Below, one piece after another: positions 9,075 to 17,040 of a stretch of 64,000 nt of DNA (positions within the stretch are counted from its first letter, which is position 1; every line of letters starts with the position of its first letter). Below the pieces are notes generated by a model. That model did not search any database. It saw nothing but the letters and a program-made list of their open reading frames with translations, and was not told the DNA's origin. The stretch is from contig NZ_FOPH01000002.1 of the NCBI RefSeq assembly GCF_900113415.1, forward strand, positions 124,001 through 188,000, in the 5' to 3' direction. A program made the position numbers and the translations under genes. This DNA comes from Oribacterium sp. WCC10 (GTDB taxonomy: Bacteria; Bacillota; Clostridia; Lachnospirales; Lachnospiraceae).

Positions 9075-10757
9075 ATGTATAAGGAAGATTATGAGCGTTG
9101 GCTTGCTGCTGACCTTAAAGATGTTGATCTTAAGACCGAACTTCAGAATATCAAGGGAGATGATGAGGCAATAAAGGAGCGTTTTGCCGTTGCCCTAAAG
9201 TTCGGTACAGCAGGACTCAGAGGAACTCTCGGTGCCGGAACAAACCGTATGAATATATGGGTAGTTCGTCAGGCAACTCAGGGTGTTGCTGACTGGGTGA
9301 AGACTCAGGGAGGAACACAGACAGTGGCCATCAGCTATGATTCTCGTCTTAAGGGATGGAATTTTGCGCGTGAAGCGGCAGGAGTTCTTGCTGCCAATGG
9401 AATCAATGTTCGTATCTATGATGAGCTTATGCCGGTTCCTGCACTTTCATTTGCAACACGTTACTATCACTGCAATGCAGGTATCATGGTTACAGCATCT
9501 CATAATCCTGCAAAGTACAATGGCTACAAGGCATACGGACCTGATGGGTGTCAGATGACTGACGATGCGGCATCAGTTGTTTATAATCAGATCCAAAAGA
9601 CAGATGTTCTTACCGGTGCAAAGTACATGAGCTTCGCAGAGGGCGTTGAAAAGGGACTTATCAAGTTTGTGGGAGAAGACTGCAAGAAAGGACTTTACGA
9701 TGCTATTGAATCTCGTCAGGTTCGTCCTGGTGTTGCAAAGACTTCCGGTCTTAAGCTTGTCTACACACCGCTTAACGGTACAGGACTTGTTCCGGTTACA
9801 AAGGTGCTTAATGATATAGGCATTACTGACATTACTATAGTTCCTGAGCAGGAATATCCGAACGGTTATTTTACAACATGCTCATATCCGAATCCTGAGA
9901 TCTTTGCAGCTATGGAGAAAGGACTTGAACTGGCAAAGAAAGAAGATGCAGATCTTCTTCTTGCAACAGATCCTGATGCAGACCGTGTTGGTATAGCCAT
10001 GAAGTGTCCTGACGGTTCATATGAACTTGTAACAGGTAATGAGATGGGTGTACTTCTCCTTGATTATATCTGTGCCGGACGCAAGGAGCAGGGAACTATG
10101 CCGGAGAAGCCGGTAGCCGTTAAGTCTATCGTTTCTACACCGCTTGCCAATGCTGTTGCCGAGCACTATGGTGTTGAACTTAGAGAGGTTCTCACCGGAT
10201 TCAAGTGGATCGGTGATCAGATAGCGCAGCTTGAAGCAGCAGGTGAGGAAGAGCGTTTTATCTTCGGATTTGAGGAGTCCTACGGATATCTTTCCGGTTC
10301 ATATGTAAGAGATAAGGATGCGGTCGTAGGTTCAATGCTTATCTGTGAGATGGCGGCTTACTATCGTTCTATCGGATCTTCAATCAAGCAGAGACTTGAG
10401 GAAATCTATAAGGAGTATGGACGCTACCTTAATAAGGTTGATTCTTTCGAGTTCCCGGGATTAAGCGGCATGGATAAGATGGCTTCAATCATGGAAGGCC
10501 TTCGTAAGGATGCTCCATCAGAATTTGCCGGCAAGAAGGTTGTGAAGGTGACGGATTATGAGAAACCTGAAGAGACAGGTCTTCCAAAGGCCAATGTTCT
10601 CATCTATGGTCTCGATGACGGTTCGACTATTGTTGTAAGACCTTCGGGAACAGAGCCTAAGATCAAGACATATTTCACTACTCTCGGTAAGGATCTTTCA
10701 GAAGCTGAATCAGAGAAGGAGAAGCTTGCAAAGGCAATCGCACCTATTCTTGAGTGA
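9075..10757 (+). CDS. Phosphohexomutase (phosphoglucomutase/phosphomannomutase)
   Basis: This 560-residue alpha-D-phosphohexomutase interconverts hexose-1- and hexose-6-phosphates. All hallmark motifs are present: GTAGLRGTLGAGTNRMN, the phosphoserine loop GIMVTASHNPAKYNGYK, the metal loop DPDADRVGIA, the sugar-binding FEESYGYLSG and the phosphate-binding RPSGTEPKIKTYF. The length and sequence fit the PgcA-like group of Firmicutes, which handles glucose-1-phosphate. ATG 9075 is chosen over the in-frame ATG at 9024 because GAGGGG at 9063-9068 lies 6 nt upstream and MYKEDYERWL is the usual N-terminus. It would link glucose-1-phosphate from the GH13 phosphorylase at 15.1 kb and the glgC/glgD pathway with glycolysis. 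Confidence 0.92.
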   Translation: MYKEDYERWLAADLKDVDLKTELQNIKGDDEAIKERFAVALKFGTAGLRGTLGAGTNRMNIWVVRQATQGVADWVKTQGGTQTVAISYDSRLKGWNFAREAAGVLAANGINVRIYDELMPVPALSFATRYYHCNAGIMVTASHNPAKYNGYKAYGPDGCQMTDDAASVVYNQIQKTDVLTGAKYMSFAEGVEKGLIKFVGEDCKKGLYDAIESRQVRPGVAKTSGLKLVYTPLNGTGLVPVTKVLNDIGITDITIVPEQEYPNGYFTTCSYPNPEIFAAMEKGLELAKKEDADLLLATDPDADRVGIAMKCPDGSYELVTGNEMGVLLLDYICAGRKEQGTMPEKPVAVKSIVSTPLANAVAEHYGVELREVLTGFKWIGDQIAQLEAAGEEERFIFGFEESYGYLSGSYVRDKDAVVGSMLICEMAAYYRSIGSSIKQRLEEIYKEYGRYLNKVDSFEFPGLSGMDKMASIMEGLRKDAPSEFAGKKVVKVTDYEKPEETGLPKANVLIYGLDDGSTIVVRPSGTEPKIKTYFTTLGKDLSEAESEKEKLAKAIAPILE

Positions 10758-10882
10758 TGCTCACAGATATTTTGAAAATTTGACGATTGTATAAAGATTC
10801 GTTCGGAAAATATTATATGGTTTTTCTTAGAGGTATTACTATAATACTTCAATTGAAGTGAAGAATTTAAGATGTTAAAATG

Positions 10883-10910
10883 AGGCTGTCGCTTAGCGGC
10901 AGCCTTTATT
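10883..10910 (+). terminator. Intrinsic terminator after the phosphohexomutase gene
   Basis: AGGCTGTCGC (10883-10892) pairs with GCGGCAGCCT (10896-10905) over 10 bp with one G-U and a 3-nt loop, followed by TTATTTTG. It ends the phosphohexomutase transcript about 125 nt after the stop. Confidence 0.82.
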
Positions 10911-11017
10911 TTGCACGGATTTACAGAAGGTGATGGTTCGTCTGGCGTTGAGGGAACAAGCGGTGAGCGATGGGGAGAAATCTGTTTCGCTTGATTATCG
11001 CATAGGGAGATTGTGTT

Positions 11018-12097
11018 ATGCCGAAAAAAAGATATCTAAGAATGGATAATGCAAAGGGCATATTGATAATACTTGTTGTATTGGGACATTTTCTTTTGTT
11101 TTTACAGGGGAAGACAAAACTGTGTACTAATTTTTTTTATGAGATCTACGCATTTCATATGCCTGCGTTTACTTTTTTGTCAGGTATTTTCTCTCAGGGT
11201 ATTTTTGCTAAAGAAAAGGGTGGATACAGCTTTTGGCATTTATCAAAGGTATTATGGCTTTACGTGATTTACGAGATTATAGTGTTTTTTTCGGAAATTC
11301 CGGCTTACGGTATGACTACAATGATTCCGGACTTCTTTTCGGAAAGTGGTGCGCCCTGGTATCTTTTGGCATTATTCTTCTGGTATATGGGTATACCTCT
11401 AGTAGATTGTTTCGGGAGAAAGGATATTGCGTGGCTTGCGGTGCTTGTATCAGCTCTTGCCGGAGGTTATATTTCCGGACTTGAAGACTTTCTTTCTTTG
11501 AACAGAGTTATTGCATTTGCACCGTTTTTTTATGCAGGACATATTGTGGGACCTGAAAGACTTGAAAACTTTCTTAAAGGACGGGATGTTTCAATCAAGG
11601 CTAATGTTGTCAGATACATTACTCTTGGTATAGCAGTCATAACAGTGGTTATCATCGGGGGGTTCATGTACGATTATTTTCTTCCGTATCATGATGCCAT
11701 GTTCGGTGTCTCCTATGAAAGGTTCAGAGTTCATGAGAATCAGTTGAGTTTTCCCGGTATACTGTCGGATAATGTCTGGATACTCAGGCTTATATGGTAT
11801 ATGACGTCAGGGGCTCTCACGTTAACATTTTTACGACTTTTACCTGATAAGGAACTTCCGTTGATTACAAAGATGGGACAGAGAACGCTTCAGATATATA
11901 TTCTTCACAGGCCTGTCAGAGATCTGATGCTTGCGTTCGGACTCATTACATGGGGTGATCCCGAAAATCCCTTTATTCTAATTGCAGTTATACTGTTTTG
12001 CGTTGCTTTGTCAGTGGTGCTTTCAATGCCGGTATTTACAAAACTGTTTAATCTGATATTATTCCCTTTTAGGAAAAAACAGAAATATACTATTTGA
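11018..12097 (+). CDS. Membrane acyltransferase, acyltransferase-3 family
   Basis: A 359-residue polytopic membrane protein of the acyltransferase-3/OafA-like superfamily, members of which O-acetylate cell-surface glycans. The N-terminus (RMDNAKGILIILVVLGHFLL) has the charged Asp/Lys start and the conserved His of the first helix, and IYAFHMPAFTFLSGIFSQG is the second family motif. About ten hydrophobic helices follow, and it ends in a basic tail (PFRKKQKYTI). ATG 11018 is preceded by AGGGAGA. The acceptor glycan is unknown. It is closely followed by, and probably cotranscribed with, the CmpB-like membrane protein gene. Confidence 0.82.
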   Translation: MPKKRYLRMDNAKGILIILVVLGHFLLFLQGKTKLCTNFFYEIYAFHMPAFTFLSGIFSQGIFAKEKGGYSFWHLSKVLWLYVIYEIIVFFSEIPAYGMTTMIPDFFSESGAPWYLLALFFWYMGIPLVDCFGRKDIAWLAVLVSALAGGYISGLEDFLSLNRVIAFAPFFYAGHIVGPERLENFLKGRDVSIKANVVRYITLGIAVITVVIIGGFMYDYFLPYHDAMFGVSYERFRVHENQLSFPGILSDNVWILRLIWYMTSGALTLTFLRLLPDKELPLITKMGQRTLQIYILHRPVRDLMLAFGLITWGDPENPFILIAVILFCVALSVVLSMPVFTKLFNLILFPFRKKQKYTI

Positions 12098-12132
12098 TGA
12101 TCCGGATATTTTCGGATAAAAAAGGAATTAAT

Positions 12133-13392
12133 ATGCTGGAAATCATAAGGAATCTGTGTATCTTTGATGATTACACAGTGCTTCAGTGGGCGTTGCTTTT
12201 TATGTTCTACTGTATTTTTGGATGGGCTTTTGAGTCTGTGTACTGTTCGCTAAAAGAACTAAGGTTTCTTAACAGAGGTTTTTGTCATGGACCGTGGCTT
12301 CCGATATATGGTGTGGGAGCTGTTATGTTCCTGATGTTTGCGTGGCCCTTTCGGGACAATCTTATAAAGGTGTATTTCATGGGAATGTTTGTGGGCACAG
12401 GACTTGAACTTGTTACAGGTTTTCTCATGTTTAAAATATTCCATATGAAGTGGTGGGATTACAGTCAGAATCCATTCAACTTCCATGGATACATATGTCT
12501 ATATGCGTCTCTCGCCTGGGGAGTGCTGGCTGTTGTCTTTACAAAGCTTATTCATCCTCATGTGGCTGCTATTTCTGAGGATTGGACATATACAGGCTTT
12601 GTTGTAGCTGTGACCATGCTGTACACATTATTTGTGGAAGATCTTGTGTTTTCTGTCATAGGTGCCCTCGATCTCAAGAAGAGAATCGAGCAGCTTGCTG
12701 CTAACAGTGAGGAGATTCAGAATCTTAAGCTGAATATCAGTGAGGTGAGGGAGCGTATTATTGAGATGCAGGAACAGGCACGGGCCAATGTTTCTGAAGT
12801 AAAATCAATCGCTGAAACGGAAGGGAATCTTGCTGCGGCAAAGGTTGTAACAGAGGAAACAAAGCGTGCACTTGCGACGGGAGGTACACTTGTAGCAAAG
12901 ACTATTGCAAACAGTAGTGTCAATGCGGCAAAGGCCGCTGTTAAAACAGTCACAGAAGCGGGAACTGCAACAGGAAAAACTGTTATAAATGTGGGGGCTA
13001 CCGCAGGAAAAACAGTTATTGATGCAGGTACCACTGCCGGCAAGACAGTTGTGAATGTAGGTAAATCTGCAGCGAGAAAAGTGGCTAATGCTGTTCCGGG
13101 TTCGCGACACAATGGACTCAGACATTCAGAAAACAAGGAGGGTCTTGAGATACGCCGCAGACGTATGGAAGAACGTCTCAGGATACTTGAGGATGGAGGA
13201 GACGCAAATTCAGGGCGTATGAACTGGTGGGTAGGAAGCATGCTCAGGAACAATCCTACACTTAAGGGTAAGTCTGAAAACTATGATAAGCTCAGGGAAG
13301 CAGCCAGAAGATATGCGGAGAGTTTTGAAAAGCTGGAGGCTCGTATTGAAGAAGAGTACAAAAAATTCGAAGATGATGGAATAGAAAAGTAA
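12133..13392 (+). CDS. CmpB-like (putative ABC transporter permease family) membrane protein with 11-residue repeat tail
   Basis: The N-terminal ~190 residues resemble the putative ABC-transporter type IV/CmpB membrane family: several TM helices and the conserved FGWAFESVYCSL and NRGFCHGPWLPIYGVGA segments. The C-terminal half is soluble: a coiled coil (about residues 185-240), five 11-residue repeats at residues 263-317 (for example INVGATAGKTV, IDAGTTAGKTV), then a basic helical region. ATG 12133 is preferred to starts at 12094/12097 since AAAGGA at 12121-12126 precedes it. Its biochemical function is unknown. The terminator overlaps the stop region. A role at the membrane surface is an inference from the amphipathic repeats. 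Confidence 0.75.
   Translation: MLEIIRNLCIFDDYTVLQWALLFMFYCIFGWAFESVYCSLKELRFLNRGFCHGPWLPIYGVGAVMFLMFAWPFRDNLIKVYFMGMFVGTGLELVTGFLMFKIFHMKWWDYSQNPFNFHGYICLYASLAWGVLAVVFTKLIHPHVAAISEDWTYTGFVVAVTMLYTLFVEDLVFSVIGALDLKKRIEQLAANSEEIQNLKLNISEVRERIIEMQEQARANVSEVKSIAETEGNLAAAKVVTEETKRALATGGTLVAKTIANSSVNAAKAAVKTVTEAGTATGKTVINVGATAGKTVIDAGTTAGKTVVNVGKSAARKVANAVPGSRHNGLRHSENKEGLEIRRRRMEERLRILEDGGDANSGRMNWWVGSMLRNNPTLKGKSENYDKLREAARRYAESFEKLEARIEEEYKKFEDDGIEK
12919..13083 (+). repeat. Five in-frame 33-bp (11-residue) repeats
   Basis: Encodes VNAAKAAVKTV, TEAGTATGKTV, INVGATAGKTV, IDAGTTAGKTV and VNVGKSAARKV. The 11-residue period with Lys-Thr-Val ends is of the type that forms 3-11 amphipathic helices. 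DNA conservation is partial, so the repeat is old or under protein-level selection. Confidence 0.8.
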
Positions 13393-13432
13393 AACAGCAG
13401 GAAGCGTCCATTGCGATGCTTCCTGCTGTTTT
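13391..13432 (+). terminator. Intrinsic terminator after CmpB-like gene
   Basis: A 15-bp perfect stem (13391-13405 with 13418-13432; AAAACAGCAGGAAGC and its complement) with a 12-nt loop and T-rich 3' arm. It starts at the last bases of the stop codon region. Confidence 0.92.
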
Positions 13433-13515
13433 GCTTTTGACAGGGTTTCAGATAATTATAGATTTTTTTACTAACTCTGTTTGCCCGGGCAATTCTTATG
13501 TCACAGAATGCGAAT

Positions 13516-13552
13516 GACCCCGCCGAAGTTGTTGCGCTCCGACGGGGTCTTC
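13516..13552 (+). terminator. Second GC-rich hairpin, terminator-like
   Basis: GACCCCG(C)CG at 13516-13525 pairs with CG(A)CGGGGTC at 13540-13549, nine pairs with one mismatch, followed by TCTTCTTG. It could be a back-up terminator or the end of a small RNA starting after the first terminator. Confidence 0.5.
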
Positions 13553-14000
13553 TTGTCTCTGCTTTATATCTATATATGTCAAGAGCTCTTACAAGGGGAG
13601 AAAAAAGAACTCTTACTAAGTATATGTTAAACGGTCATGCTGGATAGGAACAATAAGTATAAAACTGTTGATATCATACGCATATGCGACCGTTGTTTTT
13701 GAAGGGGGCTCCGAAGTGTATTACAACTCCGGAGTATGAGTATGAAAAGCTTTTTTTGTGTTACATCTCTGTAACTGTTTATATGATACCCAAGTTATGT
13801 GACTGAATTATGTCTCATAGCTTAAAGAAGTCTAAAATTTATAAAGAAATAATAAATACGACGTACTATTTATGAAGAACTGCATATGTAAAATCTTAAG
13901 AAGATGAAATGAAGCAGGGACGATAATGTTCCGGAATATACATGTTACAAAAATATCAATAGACTCTTTACAGACGTTGACAAATCTGTTAACGTATTTA
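13553..14000. other. 450-bp AT-rich gap upstream of the kinase gene
   Basis: No convincing ORF on either strand. It holds a short hairpin (CTCCG at 13709-13713 with CGGAG at 13730-13734), a TTGACA at 13978-13983 and a GTTAAC palindrome at 13988-13993. I cannot place a well-spaced -10 box for the TTGACA; the region is presumably the promoter region of the sugar cassette. Confidence 0.4.
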
Positions 14001-14016
14001 TGTCAACCGATTAACA
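14001..14016. promoter_or_regulatory. Predicted LacI-family operator upstream of kinase gene
   Basis: TGTCAACCGATTAACA is an imperfect palindrome with a central CG and matches 12 of 16 positions to its own reverse complement. It shares the pattern TGTYAANCGRTTRACA with the site at 16973-16988. It lies 34 nt upstream of the kinase start. The gene for a LacI-type regulator at 20.6 kb is the natural candidate to bind it (inference). Confidence 0.72.
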
Positions 14017-14050
14017 TATTACAACATATGTTAGGAGAAAGAAAAAAGAA

Positions 14051-15034
14051 ATGAATAAAAACTATAAGAAAATCAATAAGTCAACGACCAATTATGCTGA
14101 GGAACTCCTTAAGGTTCTTCCATGGGAAGCAAAGGAGGTTCCTGCAGAGATTCCTCACGGCGATATGCCGGGAGATAAGATTGAGATAGACGATTCTCAT
14201 GTTCAGAAGGCAAACACTATTTTTTCTGTTCTTGCAAAGGAAATAGCAGAAAAGATTAAAACAAATCCATATCAGCGTACAGTCATAAGTGTATGTGGTG
14301 GTTCAGGCGTAGGAAAATCAGAGATAGCTTCTGTTCTTGGCTGGTTCCTCAATCAGGCAGGGATAGGTACATATATTCTTTCAGGAGATAACTATCCTCA
14401 TCGTATTCCTATGTATAACGATGCTGAACGTCTTCATATCTTCCGAGAGAGTGCTGTTAGGGGCATGGTTGATGCAGGCGATTATACTGACGAAAGATTC
14501 GCTGAGATCAGAAAGTGGCAGCAGGAGGATACAGATGCTGACAAGGCTCATGCAGAGGGTAAAGAATGGTTTATGTCATATCTTGCGGGAGGTCGTGAGG
14601 GACTGTCGGGTTATCTTGGTACTCCAAACGAAACCGATTTTGATGAGGTAAGCACTATTATCAGCGCATTCAAGGATGGAGCGGCTGATCTTTGGCTGAG
14701 ACGTATGGGAAGAGATGCATCAAGTCTCTGGTATGACGAAGTTGATTTCTCTGATAAACAGGTACTTATCATAGAGTGGACACATGGAAACAGTGATTTC
14801 CTTAAGGGAGTGGATATCCCGGTTCTTCTTAACAGTACACCTGCCGAAACTCTTGCTCACAGAAGAGCGAGAAACCGTGACGGAAAGACAGATAGCGCAT
14901 TCACAACCATGGTTCTTGAAATTGAACAGGCAAAGCTTCACAGTCAGGCTCATAAGGCGAAAATTATCTGTGCCAAGAATGGTGAACTGATAAGCTTTGA
15001 TGAGTATACCGAGCGAATGAAGGATCAGTTCTGA
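14051..15034 (+). CDS. P-loop kinase of unknown substrate, sugar-cassette associated
   Basis: A 327-residue P-loop NTPase. The Walker A motif CGGSGVGKSEIA lies at residues 82-93 after an 80-residue N-terminal extension, followed by the GIGTYILSGDNYPHRIP segment, reminiscent of the acceptor-binding region of uridine-kinase/phosphoribulokinase-like or adenylylsulfate-kinase-like enzymes, and a second strand VLIIEWTHGNSDFLKGVDIPV that resembles their Walker B/lid region. No sulfate-assimilation genes are near. It sits directly upstream of a GH13 phosphorylase and downstream of a predicted LacI operator, so a sugar, polyol or sugar-acid released by the phosphorylase is a likelier substrate than adenylylsulfate (inference). 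ATG 14051 follows AGGAGA; a perfect 10-bp palindrome (AACATATGTT, 14023-14032) precedes that site. Confidence 0.72.
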   Translation: MNKNYKKINKSTTNYAEELLKVLPWEAKEVPAEIPHGDMPGDKIEIDDSHVQKANTIFSVLAKEIAEKIKTNPYQRTVISVCGGSGVGKSEIASVLGWFLNQAGIGTYILSGDNYPHRIPMYNDAERLHIFRESAVRGMVDAGDYTDERFAEIRKWQQEDTDADKAHAEGKEWFMSYLAGGREGLSGYLGTPNETDFDEVSTIISAFKDGAADLWLRRMGRDASSLWYDEVDFSDKQVLIIEWTHGNSDFLKGVDIPVLLNSTPAETLAHRRARNRDGKTDSAFTTMVLEIEQAKLHSQAHKAKIICAKNGELISFDEYTERMKDQF

Positions 15035-15067
15035 TCATTCTGAAGTTTTTAGAATGAGTAAACTTTG

Positions 15068-15102
15068 GCGTAGCACATTGCACTTGAGTGTTTGTGCTAC
15101 GC
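15068..15102 (+). terminator. Intercistronic hairpin between kinase and phosphorylase genes
   Basis: A perfect 10-bp stem (GCGTAGCACA at 15068-15077, TGTGCTACGC at 15093-15102) with a 15-nt loop and no U-tract. It is more likely an mRNA-stabilising or processing hairpin between cotranscribed genes than a terminator. Confidence 0.55.
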
Positions 15103-15132
15103 ATAACTATATCTAGATAACAGGAGTATTAA

Positions 15133-16797
15133 ATGGAGAAACATTATACAGATAACGGTCCTATGCTTAATGCTTATCCTGATAGTATGGGCGGACGTCT
15201 CAGTGATGTTGTAGGTTTTCTTGAGAAGCCTGAGATGAAGGATGCATTTCAGTCTTTCTACATTCTTCCGAGTATTTTCAATACAGACCTTGATAGAGGA
15301 TTTTCGGTTATTGATTACAATATTAATCGTGAACTTGGAAGCGAAGAAGATCTTGAAAGACTCAGAAATCTTGGGGTTAATCTGAAACTTGATTTCATAC
15401 TTAATCATGCTTCGGTTCTTTCACCACAGTTCCAGGATCTCATCAGAAATGGTGAGAATTCAAAGTATGCTGATTTCTTTATCAACTGGAATAAGTTCTG
15501 GGATGGAAAGGGTCAGATGACTGAGGAGGGCTATATTCAGCCGGATGAAGAGTATATCAAGGATATGTTCTTCCGCAAACCGGGTCTTCCTATCCTTATG
15601 GTTCGCACTCCGGGCGGTAAGGATGTACCATATTGGAACACCTTTTATCAGGAGGTAATCTATAAGCGTCCTGATGCTATGGATCTTATGAGCGCTATGG
15701 ATATTCAGTATCTTAGTGCAGAACGTATCTGTGAAATTGTGAATACTGCTCTTGATGAGGGCAAAAAACCTTCAGAGATCGATCTTTCGGGTTATGAGGA
15801 TTATCGTGATAAGGTTGTGGATTATCTTGAATCCAACCGCAAGTATCTTGGACAGATGGATCTCAATGTTAAGTCCCCTCTCGTTTGGGAGCATTATGAG
15901 AATACATTGAAGGCTCTTTCTGACTATGGTGCATCTATTGTACGTCTTGATGCGTTTGCCTATGCCCCTAAGGAGCCTGGTAAAAAGAATTTCATGAATG
16001 AGCCTGATACATGGGATTTGCTTTCTAAAGTGCGTGAGCTTGCGGATAGATATCACGTGACGCTTCTTCCTGAAATTCACGCAAGCTACGGTGAGAAGGT
16101 CTACAAGAAGGTTGCGGACATGGGATACATGACTTACGATTTCTTTCTTCCGGGTCTTCTTATCGATGCAATTGAGAAAAAGAGCGGTAAGGATCTTGCG
16201 CGTTGGGCTAAGGAGCTTGTGGATGACAAGATTCGTACAGTAAATATGCTTGGCTGCCATGATGGTATACCTCTTCTTGATCTTAAGGGGTTGCTTCCTG
16301 AGGAGGAGATTCAGAATCTTATCGATACCATAGTTGGAAGAGGTGGACTTGTAAAGGATCTTCATGGTAAGAAGAATATGTATTATCAGGTCAATGCTAC
16401 CTACTTTAGCGCTCTTGGCGAAGATGAACGCAAGATGCTTCTTGCGCGTGCGATTCAGATGTTCATGCCTGGTAAGCCACAGGTATGGTATCTTGATCTT
16501 TTTGCCGGTAAAAATGATCATGAGGCGGTCAAGTCTGCCGGACCTGCCGGACATAAGGAGATAAACCGTACCAATCTCAGCCTTAAGGATATGGAAGGTA
16601 GACTGACTTCAGACATAGTATCTAGGCAGGTAGAAATGCTTAGGTTCCGTAACACCTGCCCTGCATTCGGCTTTGATGCAGAGTTCGCTGTTGACAGTGA
16701 TGGTACAAAGATGTCTATGACATGGAAGAAGGACGGTCATACAGCTTGCCTTAAGGTGGATTTTTCGGATTACAGTTATGAGATTTCATCAGATTAA
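15133..16797 (+). CDS. Sucrose phosphorylase-type GH13 enzyme
   Basis: A 554-residue member of the sucrose-phosphorylase group of GH13, which cleaves glucosides with phosphate to give alpha-glucose-1-phosphate. Catalytic residues are visible: the nucleophile Asp in SIVRLDAFAYAPKEPG, the acid/base Glu in LLPEIHASYGEKVY and the transition-state Asp in LGCHDGIPLLDL. The QVNATYFSALG and PGKPQVWYLDLFAGKND motifs are typical of the group. It is longer than classic sucrose phosphorylases (about 480-505), with extra sequence at about residues 150-250 before the nucleophile domain. Related enzymes act on sucrose, sucrose-6F-phosphate, glucosylglycerol or glucosylglycerate, so specificity is open. No signal peptide, hence cytosolic, working behind the ABC importer downstream. 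ATG 15133 follows CAGGAG. Confidence 0.85.
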   Translation: MEKHYTDNGPMLNAYPDSMGGRLSDVVGFLEKPEMKDAFQSFYILPSIFNTDLDRGFSVIDYNINRELGSEEDLERLRNLGVNLKLDFILNHASVLSPQFQDLIRNGENSKYADFFINWNKFWDGKGQMTEEGYIQPDEEYIKDMFFRKPGLPILMVRTPGGKDVPYWNTFYQEVIYKRPDAMDLMSAMDIQYLSAERICEIVNTALDEGKKPSEIDLSGYEDYRDKVVDYLESNRKYLGQMDLNVKSPLVWEHYENTLKALSDYGASIVRLDAFAYAPKEPGKKNFMNEPDTWDLLSKVRELADRYHVTLLPEIHASYGEKVYKKVADMGYMTYDFFLPGLLIDAIEKKSGKDLARWAKELVDDKIRTVNMLGCHDGIPLLDLKGLLPEEEIQNLIDTIVGRGGLVKDLHGKKNMYYQVNATYFSALGEDERKMLLARAIQMFMPGKPQVWYLDLFAGKNDHEAVKSAGPAGHKEINRTNLSLKDMEGRLTSDIVSRQVEMLRFRNTCPAFGFDAEFAVDSDGTKMSMTWKKDGHTACLKVDFSDYSYEISSD

Positions 16798-16826
16798 ACT
16801 ATTTGCTTTTTAAGCATTCACTATGC

Positions 16827-16864
16827 ATACCGCCAAACCGAAAAAACGGTTGGCGGTATTTTTG
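16827..16864 (+). terminator. Intrinsic terminator after phosphorylase gene
   Basis: A 13-bp stem with one bulged A (ATACCGCCAAACCG against CGGTTGGCGGTAT), 6-A loop and a TTTTTG tail. It separates the kinase-phosphorylase unit from the transporter promoter. Confidence 0.9.
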
Positions 16865-16929
16865 TACAAAAAAACGCACAAAACGCCTATGCAAATATTG
16901 CACAATATACACAAAAATGTGTTATACGA

Positions 16930-16958
16930 TTGACAGAAATTGTGAAAAGCGTTATATT
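16930..16958 (+). promoter_or_regulatory. Sigma-A promoter of the ABC importer operon
   Basis: TTGACA (16930-16935), 17-bp spacer, TATATT (16953-16958). Transcription should start near 16965, eight or so bases before the predicted LacI operator. Confidence 0.82.
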
Positions 16959-16972
16959 CACATCAAGTTAAG

Positions 16973-16988
16973 TGTCAAACGGTTGACA
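16973..16988. promoter_or_regulatory. Predicted LacI-family operator just downstream of the importer promoter
   Basis: TGTCAAACGGTTGACA is palindromic at 14 of 16 positions with a central CG. Its position right after the predicted start of transcription fits repression by steric block. It shares its pattern with the 14001-14016 site. Confidence 0.82.
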
Positions 16989-17040
16989 GAATTAAAGCAA
17001 CGACACGAAGGTATATTTATTAGCCGAAGAGGAGAAAACC

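Noticed and set aside
12717-13253. Minus-strand ORF of 178 codons inside the CmpB-like gene
   Set aside because: A low-complexity antisense shadow of the 11-mer repeats and coiled coil; no domain or ribosome binding site.
14051-15034. Adenylylsulfate kinase (cysC) assignment
   Set aside because: Only the P-loop and part of the fold resemble it; there are no sulfate-assimilation genes nearby and the context is sugar metabolism.
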